Shown here piece after piece: positions 1 to 7,783 of a stretch of 64,000 nt of DNA. Under the pieces are notes generated by a model, which worked only from the letters and a program-made list of their open reading frames with translations, did not search any database and was not told the origin of the DNA. The stretch is from the NCBI RefSeq assembly GCF_024721315.2, contig NZ_JANFAK020000008.1:1-64000 (forward strand), given 5' to 3'. How positions within the stretch are numbered: position 1 is the first letter of the stretch; each line of letters starts with the position of its first letter. The translations under genes were made by a program, and so were the position numbers. The DNA comes from Streptomyces sp. Isolate_45 (GTDB lineage: Bacteria > Actinomycetota > Actinomycetes > Streptomycetales > Streptomycetaceae).

Positions 1-74
<74 letters not shown>

Positions 75-77
75 CGG

Positions 78-482
78 CTAGCGGTTGCTGTAGTACGTGC
101 GGTCGGTGTCCTTGCCCGCGAGCTCGTGGGCGATGGGCCCGTAGTCGGTCTCGTGGTCCTCTTTGGCCGAGGTGAAGTCGGAGGCCATCTCGGCGGCTTC
201 GTCGGCGAGCGACTCGGCGTCGGCGAGGACGCCGCGCATGATCGCCGCCGCGTCCCGGTGGGCGTTGACGACGACGCCTTCGACCCACAGGGTGCTGGCC
301 GTGTCGGCCAGGCTGTCGACCGAGGCCGCGCAGCCCGAGACGTAGTTGTAGGCGCCGCGCACGGCCTCGCTCAGGTGGAGCATGCCGATCGAGGCCATGC
401 CGAGCTTGGCGGTGACGACTGTGTACGTGATGCCGTCGTGGAAGAGATCCACGACCTTGCTGCCCATCGTGGCGAGGTCCAC
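78..482 (-). CDS. Small hypothetical protein, last gene of the minus-strand operon
   Basis: This is a 134-residue protein starting at GTG, with AAGGAG five bases upstream that overlaps the end of the preceding gene; the two genes are 2 bases apart. The N-terminal third (VVDLFHDGITYTVVTAKLGMASIGML) is mildly hydrophobic. The rest is helical, alanine-rich and acidic (ADAESLADEAAEMASDF), ending TYYSNR. I do not recognise a family. Tight coupling to the large low-complexity gene upstream suggests the two act together. The stop lies 5 bases inside the poly-C artefact, so nothing can be said about what follows. Confidence 0.7.
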   Translation of the reverse strand: MDLATMGSKVVDLFHDGITYTVVTAKLGMASIGMLHLSEAVRGAYNYVSGCAASVDSLADTASTLWVEGVVVNAHRDAAAIMRGVLADAESLADEAAEMASDFTSAKEDHETDYGPIAHELAGKDTDRTYYSNR

Positions 483-484
483 TG

Positions 485-3034
485 CTACTCCTTGTGGTAC
501 GAGGCGTCGGCGGGTGCGGTGTGGCCGAGGTCGCGGACCAGATCGGCCGCGGGCTTGTCGTGTTCGGCGGCGACCTGTCCGGCGTGAGCGATGGCCTCGG
601 CCGCGCGGGGCAGGCCCTGTGCGACCGCTTCGGCCTTTTCCTGCACGACCCCGGCCCGTTCGATCAACTTCGTGCACCAGCCGACGAAGACCCCGGGCAC
701 GCTCTTCTCCATCAGTTCGGCCCGGAGGGCTTCGAGGGCGCCCACGAGTCCCTCGCAACGCTCGGCGACGAGGGTGGCGTGTGAGGCGCCCAGCAGGATC
801 TCGTCCGCCATGTCCTCGTCGGATTCGATGACGTCGTAGACCGTGAGGTCCGCGTCCTTGAACTGGGTGCTCACCGGAGCGCCGCCCATCGGCCGGGCCC
901 CCTCTCTGGGGTTGGGGAACTTGCAGATGATCGCGGGGCCCTGCCCGGGTGCAGAGCCCGAGGAGCCGGGGGGCAGCCCAAGCCGCTTGCTGCTGGTGAC
1001 GGCCGTCGAGTCCGTGGGTTTGGGCTTGACAGGGTCGAGGCGGTGGAGGGTGTAGGTAGCCGTCATGCCGGGCGGCGGCTTGAGCCACGCGCCGTCCGGG
1101 TCGGGCGTTTGGGGCGGTGGAGTCTGCTGCTGACGCGTACTCCGAGACCGCGACCCGGGCCGCGAGCTCCCACCGGGCGCCGCGCTGCCCGATGTCGAGG
1201 TGCTACTCCGTCCCTGGGAGCCGGAGCGGGGAGCCTGCGTCCTCTTCTTCCAGAAGGCCCACGACCGGCCCGACTTACCCGCCGGCGGCGGCTTCTTGAG
1301 GTTCACCTTCGGGCCCGCGGTGGGGCCCGGCGTGCTGGTGGGCTGAGGCTTCGGTGGCTTGCGAAGGTTCACCTTCGGAGCGGAGCGCGTCCCGGCCGGC
1401 GGCTTCTTGAGGTTCACCTTCGGGCCCGCGGTGGGGCCCGGCGTGCTGGTGGGCTGAGGCTTCGGTGGCTTGCGAAGGTTCACCTTCGGAGCGGAGCGCG
1501 TCCCGGCCGGCGGCTTCTTGAGGTTCACCTTCGGGCCCGCGGTGGGGCCCGGCGTGCTGGTGGGCTGAGGCTTCGGTGGCTTGCGAAGGTTCACCTTCGG
1601 CGCGGTCGACGATGTTGGGCCGGGCCCGCCGGCGGGCTTGGGCGGCTTCACCAGGCTGACCTTCGGGCCGGTGGCGCCCGGCGTCGCGACAGGCCCGGGG
1701 GCCGCCGTCTTCGGCTTCTTGTGCCTGCTGATGACCGGGGTGCCGGGGTTCTTGCGGCGCTCGGCGAGCCTGCGCTGTGCTTCCTTGGCGGTCGCCTGCG
1801 CCAGCGTGGTGCGATTCGGATCGGCGGCCGCGACTTCCTTCTGCTTCTGCCGGGCCTCCTTCCGGGCCCTACGAGCGGTCTCTCGCGCCTCGGCCCGGGC
1901 CGTGCGCTCCTGTTCCTTGCGGGCGCCCTTGGCTTCGATGCGCTCGTTGCGAACCTTGCCCCGGGCCGCCTGCCGGGCCTCCTTCACCGCGTTCGTACGA
2001 GTGCGGGCAGCCTCCCGGTCCTTGGCCCGGCCGTCCAACCGAGCAGTCTGCCGGGCTGCGGCCCGCTCCTGGCGGCCCCGTGCTCGCTCGACGGCCGGGG
2101 AAGCACTGGCGTTCGAGGACTTCGCGCCCTTGGGGGACTTGACCCCCTCGGAGACCTTCCCGGACGCCTTCGGGTCCTTCCCCTTGTTACGGCCTGTCCC
2201 CGACGACGAGGGGTCCTTACTGTTACCGGCGCCCTTCGAGGGGCCCTTGCGGGCCCCCGGGCTCGCGCCGGAGGACAGGGCCCCCGGGGTCTTGCCCGGT
2301 GCGTTGCCCGGCTTGTGGGGGTCCGGCGTCTTCCTGGAGGGCGTGCCCGCCGACCCCTTGGACGTCGTCTTCCCCTTGGGGGAGGCGGCGCCCCCACCGC
2401 CGGAGGACCCTGAGCCGGGCTTCCCCCCGTTCTTGGTCGCGCTGCGGCCGAACTCGGTGGGGGACTGGATGCGTCCCTTGGCCCGAGCCTGCGTAGCGTC
2501 GTCGGTGATCTTCTGTAATGCCGCAGCGTTCTCCGCCTGTGCCTTGATCCGCTCGGCCCTGGCCTTCACCGCGGCCTGGCGGACGGGCGCGAGTTCTTCG
2601 AAGCGCTGACGCCGGTCGCCGATCCACTGGTTCATGCCACGCAGGGCGGCTACGGCGATGCCCACGGCGAGCACCATCGCGCCCCGCGCGCCCTCCCTGC
2701 CCGGCGCGCCGGCACCGGTCGTTGCGACGGCGGCGCCTTCGGACCGTAGTCCGGCCGAGCCGCGCACCACTCGAAGTCCCGGAAGTGCCGGGACCGGGGG
2801 TGGAGGAACGGCCGGAGCGGGAACCGCGAGCGTCGGCAGCGTACGAGTCGGAGCGGCGACGGGCGTCGCAGTCGTGCCCGCGGCCGCTGTCGTACCGGGG
2901 GCCGGGGGAGCCGGAGGGACAGCCGGCGGCGGCGGGGGTAGCACCGGCGGGGGCGGAGGTGGGGGCGGGGGAGGGGGCGGAGGTGCGCCCCCGGTGGGCC
3001 GGAACGGGAGCACCCGGCCTTCGTCGTCGGTCAC
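485..3034 (-). CDS. Large proline/lysine-rich membrane-anchored repeat protein
   Basis: The product is 849 residues from a GTG preceded by TTGGAGGGAAA. An upstream ATG would add 36 arginine-rich residues but lacks such a site. A polyproline run lies near residues 15-30. One likely membrane helix (AMVLAVGIAVAALRGM) follows at about residue 125, then a long basic stretch rich in Lys, Ala, Arg and Ser. Three 37-residue repeats built on PKVNLRKPPKPQP and PKVNLKKPP follow. The C-terminal 150 residues look globular and acidic, with long helices. The layout suggests a membrane-tethered, nucleic-acid- or wall-spanning tail with a folded C-terminal domain. The family is unknown; a role in conjugation is inferred only from context. 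Confidence 0.75.
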   Translation of the reverse strand: MTDDEGRVLPFRPTGGAPPPPPPPPPPPPPVLPPPPPAVPPAPPAPGTTAAAGTTATPVAAPTRTLPTLAVPAPAVPPPPVPALPGLRVVRGSAGLRSEGAAVATTGAGAPGREGARGAMVLAVGIAVAALRGMNQWIGDRRQRFEELAPVRQAAVKARAERIKAQAENAAALQKITDDATQARAKGRIQSPTEFGRSATKNGGKPGSGSSGGGGAASPKGKTTSKGSAGTPSRKTPDPHKPGNAPGKTPGALSSGASPGARKGPSKGAGNSKDPSSSGTGRNKGKDPKASGKVSEGVKSPKGAKSSNASASPAVERARGRQERAAARQTARLDGRAKDREAARTRTNAVKEARQAARGKVRNERIEAKGARKEQERTARAEARETARRARKEARQKQKEVAAADPNRTTLAQATAKEAQRRLAERRKNPGTPVISRHKKPKTAAPGPVATPGATGPKVSLVKPPKPAGGPGPTSSTAPKVNLRKPPKPQPTSTPGPTAGPKVNLKKPPAGTRSAPKVNLRKPPKPQPTSTPGPTAGPKVNLKKPPAGTRSAPKVNLRKPPKPQPTSTPGPTAGPKVNLKKPPPAGKSGRSWAFWKKRTQAPRSGSQGRSSTSTSGSAAPGGSSRPGSRSRSTRQQQTPPPQTPDPDGAWLKPPPGMTATYTLHRLDPVKPKPTDSTAVTSSKRLGLPPGSSGSAPGQGPAIICKFPNPREGARPMGGAPVSTQFKDADLTVYDVIESDEDMADEILLGASHATLVAERCEGLVGALEALRAELMEKSVPGVFVGWCTKLIERAGVVQEKAEAVAQGLPRAAEAIAHAGQVAAEHDKPAADLVRDLGHTAPADASYHKE
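1288..1612 (-). repeat. Three tandem 111-bp repeats inside the proline/lysine-rich gene
   Basis: The block containing GCTTCTTGAGGTTCACC recurs at 1291, 1402 and 1513, exactly 111 bp apart and nearly identical. Each unit encodes 37 residues with the pair PKVNLRKPP / PKVNLKKPP. Near-perfect DNA identity, including third positions, shows recent expansion or ongoing homogenisation. Copy number may vary between isolates. Confidence 0.9.
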
Positions 3035-3061
3035 TTTCCCTCCAAGGGGGGTTGACAGAAC

Positions 3062-3142
3062 GTGACCGCCTCGCGTACGCGCGCGCGTGTCCGCGCGCCC
3101 GCGTGTCCGCGCGTCCGCGTAATGCGCGCGCGAGGCGGTCAC
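3062..3142. promoter_or_regulatory. 14-bp perfect inverted repeat around alternating CG-rich sequence
   Basis: GTGACCGCCTCGCG at 3062-3075 is exactly inverted as CGCGAGGCGGTCAC at 3129-3142. The 53 bases between consist of CGCG and GTGTCCGCG repeats. It lies just upstream of the 849-residue gene and after the stop of the 73-residue gene (3179). It could be an operator, an attenuator-like cruciform, or a boundary within the operon. Confidence 0.5.
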
Positions 3143-3178
3143 GGTCCGGGTTGAACCACTGATTGATTGACTCGCTGG

Positions 3179-3400
3179 TCACGCTTCGTAGCGACTGACC
3201 CAGGTGGCGATCGTGCGCGAGAGGTCGTTCCACGCTTCCGGATCGCCGTTCGTCTCGCGGGCCGCGGCGATGGCCCGGGCCCGCTCCATCCAGGACTCCG
3301 CCAGGCCGCGCGGGCCGCGTGCGGCCCGCTCCGCCTGGCGCTTCTCGAAGTGCGCCAAGCGGTTGGCGGCCATCCTCTCGGCCTTGGTCTGGGCTCCCAC
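3179..3400 (-). CDS. Small basic helical hypothetical protein
   Basis: This 73-residue protein begins MGAQTKAERMAANRLAHF. It is almost entirely predicted helix, rich in Arg, Ala and Glu, and ends TWVSRYEA. The start is 5 bases after the stop of the preceding 152-residue gene, so the two are co-transcribed. There is no membrane segment and no recognised motif. The family is unknown. Confidence 0.65.
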   Translation of the reverse strand: MGAQTKAERMAANRLAHFEKRQAERAARGPRGLAESWMERARAIAAARETNGDPEAWNDLSRTIATWVSRYEA

Positions 3401-3405
3401 AGGGG

Positions 3406-3864
3406 TCAGGCGCCCTTGCGCAGGCCGTTGAAGACGTCGTCGAAGCGGCTCTTGTCGCCGCCCGAGTTGGTCTCGGTGGCCGGGGAGGCCTCGATCTGCT
3501 GCTGGACGCCCTTGGCCAGCTCCTTGCGCTGGCGCTTCGCGTCCCGCTTCTCCTCCCGCTTCTCCGGCAGTTCCTCGTAGGAGCGCTGGTAGCGGGCGTT
3601 GAAGGCGATCAGGTCCGCGAGGGCGGCTTCGATGTCGTCGGCCGCCTTGAACAGCGGTCGCAGCGTGTGCCAGGCCCGCAGGCTGGGCTGCCCGGGCAGA
3701 TCGCCCGGGAGACGCTCGATCTCACCGACCTCGGCTTTCATCTCGCGCGCCAGCCGGCGCAGGTCGTCCACGATCGGGTGGAGCTGGGCCCGCCGCTGCT
3801 CCAGGTGGATCGCGCGGTTGGTGGGCGTCTGGAGAATGTCCGGGGTCCACTTCTGGGCGGTCAT
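3406..3864 (-). CDS. Hypothetical helical protein
   Basis: This is a 152-residue soluble protein beginning MTAQKWTPDILQTPTNRAIHLEQ. It has several predicted amphipathic helices and a highly charged segment (EKREEKRDAKRQRKELAKG) near residues 105-125 before a disordered tail. It sits in the minus operon between the coiled-coil membrane gene and the 73-residue gene. The charged coiled-coil character fits a partner of the upstream coiled-coil protein, but that is inference. No family is recognised. Confidence 0.65.
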   Translation of the reverse strand: MTAQKWTPDILQTPTNRAIHLEQRRAQLHPIVDDLRRLAREMKAEVGEIERLPGDLPGQPSLRAWHTLRPLFKAADDIEAALADLIAFNARYQRSYEELPEKREEKRDAKRQRKELAKGVQQQIEASPATETNSGGDKSRFDDVFNGLRKGA

Positions 3865-3919
3865 GAGGTGCCTCTCAACTCAGTTGGTCGGGGAAGGCAG
3901 AGCGGTAAGTGCTACGGCT

Positions 3920-5827
3920 CTACGGCCGCGCGGCCGCGGTCTCGCGGACGGTGCGGATCTGATTGCGGAACCATTCGGTTCCCTCGATACCGAAGGCGGT
4001 GAACTCCGCTGCGAGAGCGGTAGGACTGGGGGTCTCACCGCTCTGGAGGAGCTCGGCGACCCGGGTCCGGACCGCCTCGCGCTGCTCGGGGGTGGACGGG
4101 TTACCGCCGGGCTTACCGGCGCCCTTGACCCCTGCCTTACCGGTGCTCTTACCGCCCCCGGTACCGCCCGGGTTACCGGTGGCGGTAGAGGCGGGCCTAC
4201 CGGTCGAGTTACCGGTACCGGTAGGAGGCCGGTTACCGGTCTCGTTACCGCTACCGGTAGAGGCGGGCCTACCGGCGGGATTACCGGTACCGGTAGAGGC
4301 GGGAGTACCGCCCGGGCTACCGGTACCGGCGCCCGGCTTACCGGTAGCCGCTACCGCCGCAGGGGGGGCGGCGGGGCTACCGGGCTGTGATGCCGTCCCG
4401 CTCTTGGTGTGGTCGCCGTCCAGCAGGTGGTGCACCCGGTAGACGATGAAGACGAACGTCAGGACCACGATGGTCGTGAGGCCCAGGACGATCATCCAGC
4501 CGTAGGGGTTGGCGGGGTCGTGGACCCCGCCTCGCTCGGCGAGGTGGTAGGCGAGGTTCGACGCCGCCATGATCGCGAGCGCCTGCCGCACATCCGCCTT
4601 CTGCTTGAAGGCGACGACGGCGTATACGTCGACGCTGAGCGGGAACAACGGCGCGACGTATTCGTGGAACCCGACCAGCCGGGCCAGTTGGTATTCCCCG
4701 GTTGCGGCAAGTCCGATGCCGGCGGCGAGTGCGACCCACGGGGCGGCGCGCCAGGCCCGGGTGCTGATCCCCTCCCGCTTCGCCGTCCTACGGGCCGCAG
4801 CCTGGAGGTCGGCGAGGTACTTCTCCGCGTCGGCCTCGCGCTGCCGGGCTGCGGCAAGCGCCGCGGTGGCCTCACGGACCAGATCCGACTTCTCCCGTTC
4901 AGCAGCAGTCAGGATCTCCCTCGCCCGACCGCGGGCCGCGACCTCCGCGTTCGCGCGGAGTGCCGACAACTCCTCGGCCAGTCGCGCTTTCTGCGTTTCG
5001 CGCTCCAGCGCGTACTGCTCGCCGAGCTCCGCGAAGCGCACTTCGAGGTCGCGCCGGGCCCGGTCGTACTCGGCCCGGGCCACGTCGAGGTCGGCTGCGA
5101 TCTGCGTGCGCCGCCCGGCCAGCTCCTCGTCGAGGACGAGCTGGGCGCGGCGGCGGGTCAGATCGAGCTCAGAGTCGAGGGCGGTCCGGGCTGCGGTGAT
5201 CTCCCCGGCCGTCTGCTGCGCGCCGGCCAGGATCCCGGCCGCGTCGGCGAGCGCCTTGCCATAGGCGGCCTCCGATGAGGCCCGACGCATGGCCACCAGG
5301 GTGGACGCGCGTTCCTCAGCCTCGGCGAGGACCTCTTGTACCTGCTTCTCCGCATCCGCGAGCAGCTGCTCGACCTGTGTCTCGGCGGCCACGACGGCCT
5401 CCTCGGTCGCACGGTCGGCATCCGCCCGGGCGGCGTCCAGAAGCTTCTGGGCGTCGCCACGGGCATCGGCGCGAATGTCGGCGGCTTCCGTCTCGGCCCG
5501 GAGCAGTCGCTCCGCGGCTCCGTCGGCCACCTCGGCCAGCACGCGGCGCGCATCGGCGGCCGCCGACTGGCGGATCCGATGCACGTGTTGCTCGGCCTCG
5601 TGGATCAGGCCCGCCGCTTCCTGCGCACCGGCCCATCGGGCCGTGTCGAGGATGTCGGCGGTGCGGTCACGAAGATCTGCTGTCCGGGCGTTTGTCGCTT
5701 CCTGAACGTCCGGGTTGGGTGGAACGGCAGCCGCGCCGGCGGAGCGCCGCAGCTGTGGGGTCGTGGCCGGCGGCTTGCGGGTCGCCGTCTTCCGGGGGGT
5801 TTTGCGGGTGGCTGTACGGGCCGCCAC
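3920..5827 (-). CDS. Coiled-coil membrane protein with DUF2637/SpdB-like segment
   Basis: The protein has 635 residues. It starts with a basic Lys/Arg/Thr-rich tail (KTPRKTATRKPP), then about 280 residues of Ala/Glu/Arg coiled coil. Membrane helices follow near residues 350-460 (WVALAAGIGLAATGEYQLARL and MIVLGLTTIVVLTFVFIVY). Next come a 100-residue Gly/Ser/Thr/Pro linker of degenerate TGTGNPAGRPAST repeats and a folded C-terminal domain (about 575-635) that could be a small helix-turn-helix. The membrane block resembles DUF2637/plasmid-spread-type proteins of Streptomyces. A role in intramycelial spread or transfer is inferred from that resemblance. Confidence 0.7.
   Translation of the reverse strand: MAARTATRKTPRKTATRKPPATTPQLRRSAGAAAVPPNPDVQEATNARTADLRDRTADILDTARWAGAQEAAGLIHEAEQHVHRIRQSAAADARRVLAEVADGAAERLLRAETEAADIRADARGDAQKLLDAARADADRATEEAVVAAETQVEQLLADAEKQVQEVLAEAEERASTLVAMRRASSEAAYGKALADAAGILAGAQQTAGEITAARTALDSELDLTRRRAQLVLDEELAGRRTQIAADLDVARAEYDRARRDLEVRFAELGEQYALERETQKARLAEELSALRANAEVAARGRAREILTAAEREKSDLVREATAALAAARQREADAEKYLADLQAAARRTAKREGISTRAWRAAPWVALAAGIGLAATGEYQLARLVGFHEYVAPLFPLSVDVYAVVAFKQKADVRQALAIMAASNLAYHLAERGGVHDPANPYGWMIVLGLTTIVVLTFVFIVYRVHHLLDGDHTKSGTASQPGSPAAPPAAVAATGKPGAGTGSPGGTPASTGTGNPAGRPASTGSGNETGNRPPTGTGNSTGRPASTATGNPGGTGGGKSTGKAGVKGAGKPGGNPSTPEQREAVRTRVAELLQSGETPSPTALAAEFTAFGIEGTEWFRNQIRTVRETAAARP
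4130..4365. repeat. Dense TACCGGTA-type palindromic repeats in the linker-coding region
   Basis: TTACCGGTACCGGTAG and close variants recur many times, giving overlapping ACCGGT palindromes. They encode the Gly/Thr/Pro linker of the coiled-coil membrane protein. The codon choice (GGT, GGC, ACC, CCG) keeps the palindrome more strictly than the amino acids require, so the DNA itself may be repeat-driven or protein-binding. Confidence 0.6.
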
Positions 5828-5886
5828 GCCAACTCCTTTCGTGCGGGTGGCCGCCGTACGGCGGCCACCCTGGGGCGTGTGATCCG

Positions 5887-6309
5887 TCAGAGCCGGGCGA
5901 GGCCGGCGTTGAGTCGATCCAGCGCGCCGGTCAGACGCATCCCCGCGTGCTCGATGCGGCGCCGGAACCTCAGGTCACCGGTACGGCGAAGCTCCCTGTC
6001 CGCCTCGGTCACCGGGCCGTGGACGAGCTCGTCGACGTGCTGCTCCAGCCACATCCAGGCGGTGCCGCGCAGCATGCGCAGCAGCTCAGCCGTGGCGTAC
6101 AAGGCAAAGGCGACGCCAACCACGGTCAGTACCGTGGTCCGCCGGCGGATCGTACGGACGATGCCCCCGACCGGTCGGGCCTCCAGGGCAATGGCCGCGA
6201 GGTTCTGGTGACCCTCGAAGTCGGCGGCCGACCAGGTCTCCATCGGACCGCGTGCCTGCTGGAACTCCTCGATGGCGGTGATGGCGGGCGAAGTAGCCAG
6301 GGTGGTCAT
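5887..6309 (-). CDS. Small single-pass membrane protein
   Basis: This 140-residue protein starts at an ATG with a GGAGGTGA ribosome site and overlaps the preceding stop as ATGA. A soluble N-terminal half is followed by one membrane helix (TTVLTVVGVAFALYATAELLRML, about residues 60-82) and a helical C-terminal tail with many Arg residues. It lies directly upstream of the coiled-coil membrane protein. It may be part of the same envelope complex. No family is recognised. Confidence 0.7.
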   Translation of the reverse strand: MTTLATSPAITAIEEFQQARGPMETWSAADFEGHQNLAAIALEARPVGGIVRTIRRRTTVLTVVGVAFALYATAELLRMLRGTAWMWLEQHVDELVHGPVTEADRELRRTGDLRFRRRIEHAGMRLTGALDRLNAGLARL

Positions 6310-6764
6310 GCGGTCACCTCCTTCTGGGCGTTCGGGGCGGCCGTCGTGTCGGCGACCAGTGGAATCGTCGAGATGACCACACCCGTGGTCAGGGGGCGAC
6401 TGGCGTCGCGGCCCCACCCGCCGGTGGCGATGCCGAAGTGGAGCCGGGCGGCCCCCTTCGCGTCGTCCACGGACCGATGCGCACTGATCGCCTCGCCGTG
6501 ATTCAGGAGGACGCAGACGTGGCCGGCCCCGTGGTCCGCGAGATCCAGGCGGCTGCGGAGTTCACGCATCTCCACCGCCTGCTTGGCCAAGATCTGGCGC
6601 AATTCGTGGGCGTCTGCCAGGGCGGCGTCGCGCTGCTTGCGCGCCTCGTCCCGGCTCTCCTCCATGTCGACCGACTCAGAGAGAGCCACCGTCACGGCGC
6701 CCTCGGCATCCAGCAGCTCGGCAAACCGCCCGGCCCGAAGCATCTTGTACGGCCAGAACTTCAC
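6306..6764 (-). CDS. Hypothetical protein with short coiled coil
   Basis: The 152-residue product starts at GTG, overlapping the stop of the 38-residue gene as GTGA. Residues 35-75 form a charged helix (EESRDEARKQRDAALADAHEL). The C-terminal half (HVCVLLNHGEAISAHRSVDDAKGAARLHFG) looks like a small alpha/beta fold, followed by a hydrophobic strand (PLTTGVVISTIPLV). The translational coupling on both sides is clear. The function is unknown. Confidence 0.65.
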   Translation of the reverse strand: MKFWPYKMLRAGRFAELLDAEGAVTVALSESVDMEESRDEARKQRDAALADAHELRQILAKQAVEMRELRSRLDLADHGAGHVCVLLNHGEAISAHRSVDDAKGAARLHFGIATGGWGRDASRPLTTGVVISTIPLVADTTAAPNAQKEVTA

Positions 6765-6877
6765 TTCATTCCTCCAAGCGCGAGCACGCTCTGGGCGTGG
6801 CGGCGCAGGGCCGCCTCCGCCGCCTGCCGGGCCTCCTCGGCCTTCCTCACCGCTTCCGCGGCCTCGGCGGCGCTCAC
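6761..6877 (-). CDS. 38-residue helical small protein
   Basis: The GTG start overlaps the previous stop (GTGA) and the stop overlaps the next start (GTGA), so it is embedded in a translationally coupled chain. The product (SAAEAAEAVRKAEEARQAAE, then ALRRHAQSVLALGGMK) is one long amphipathic helix. The couplings on both sides are the main evidence that it is translated. Confidence 0.55.
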   Translation of the reverse strand: MSAAEAAEAVRKAEEARQAAEAALRRHAQSVLALGGMK

Positions 6878-7260
6878 AGCAGGGTGGAAGGGTCGGCGAT
6901 GACGATGCCGGTCAGCACCGCAAGCTCCTCGGCGCTGACCCACCCCTCCGGGATGAGCACGCGGAGGGTGACGGTGCCCTGGCACATCGACCCGGTGACC
7001 GCGAGTCGACCGCTGGACAGCCGCAGCGGCTGAGCGTTGTCGATCTCGGCGAGCAGCGCCGGCAGCACACTCGTGGCGGCCGGCGCCACGGTGAAGGTGA
7101 CGATGATCGTGGAAGGGGCGACCTCGAAGGCGAGCTCGACACCGAGGCGGGCGAGCTTCTGGACCGACTCGAACAGCGGGAAGGCGTCGGCGACGGCGTC
7201 GGTGACGTCCTCAACGATGCCGGTGTAGTTCAGCGGCAGGTCGGAGGGCATGATGGTCAT
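6874..7260 (-). CDS. Hypothetical protein, first gene of the minus-strand operon
   Basis: This 128-residue protein starts at ATG (MTIMPSDLPLNYTGIVEDV) after GGGAGCTGATCCGC. It alternates helical acidic stretches with hydrophobic strands (STIIVTFTVAPAATSVLPALL). It opens the nine-gene operon that runs to position 78, downstream of the region facing the GntR regulator. The hydrophobic parts are too short for confident membrane segments. The family is unknown. Confidence 0.65.
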   Translation of the reverse strand: MTIMPSDLPLNYTGIVEDVTDAVADAFPLFESVQKLARLGVELAFEVAPSTIIVTFTVAPAATSVLPALLAEIDNAQPLRLSSGRLAVTGSMCQGTVTLRVLIPEGWVSAEELAVLTGIVIADPSTLL

Positions 7261-7654
7261 GCGGATCAGCTCCCTGTGAGATTGGGTTTGGTCCGTGCAG
7301 ACCCCCGGCACACATGGCGCTCCAACGCCGTGCCGGGGGTCGCGCCGTCTGTGCGGCGCGGTGAGCGGATGGGGAGTTGCACACGCTGGCTGTGAGTTCG
7401 CCAGCCCCGACCCCACCCCTGGGGCCCTGCTCAGATCCGCTCTCGGGTGCCATGCGGCCAATCCCCCACTCAAGGCCTCACCCGCCAGAAAACCGCAGGT
7501 GAGGGGGGTATCTCGTCGTAATGACGGCAGGGGCGCCGCGCCCGAAATTCAGTCCACTGTGGAGTTCAGAAGGAACAAGTGGCCATCCATCACCCCACTC
7601 GGTAGAGCGAGTTCACTGGAGCAGCAAGGAAAACGTCGCCCCTTCCATCCAACT

Positions 7655-7668
7655 ATCTTCCGGAAGAT
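7655..7668. promoter_or_regulatory. Operator-like perfect palindrome ATCTTCCGGAAGAT
   Basis: This 14-bp perfect palindrome lies 116 bp upstream of the GntR gene in an AT-richer stretch. The half-site TCTTCC recurs in the second site at 7732-7756. GntR/HutC regulators usually bind such short palindromes near their own gene. Autoregulation and control of the divergent operon is inferred. Confidence 0.5.
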
Positions 7669-7731
7669 TTCCGGGGCATGGCATGACTATGAGCCCGCAG
7701 AGCGGCGCCTGTCAACCGACTCGGCGAGCTT

Positions 7732-7756
7732 GTCTTCCGGAACTTTTATGGAAGAC
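7732..7756. promoter_or_regulatory. Second operator-like inverted repeat GTCTTCC-N11-GGAAGAC
   Basis: The arms at 7732-7738 and 7750-7756 are exact reverse complements and share the TCTTCC half-site with the palindrome at 7655. The site ends 27 bp before the GntR start codon, so it probably overlaps that gene's promoter. Confidence 0.5.
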
Positions 7757-7783
7757 TGATCGCGTGAAAGGAGGTGGGCTGAG

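Larger units (their letters stand above)
7261..7783. promoter_or_regulatory. Divergent intergenic region between the minus operon and the GntR gene
   Basis: These 523 bp must hold the promoters of both the minus-strand operon and the GntR gene. I see no convincing gene. The stretch 7520-7780 is relatively AT-rich for this genome and carries the two operator-like palindromes listed separately. No confident -35/-10 pair could be assigned. Confidence 0.5.

Noticed and set aside
1043..2413. 456-residue plus-strand open frame
   Set aside because: It mirrors the Lys/Pro-rich minus-strand gene; it is only Arg/Gly/Leu low-complexity sequence and has no ribosome site.
2223..3233. 336-residue minus-strand open frame
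   Set aside because: Out-of-frame shadow of the 849-residue gene, rich in Arg and Ser, with no coding-like codon use.
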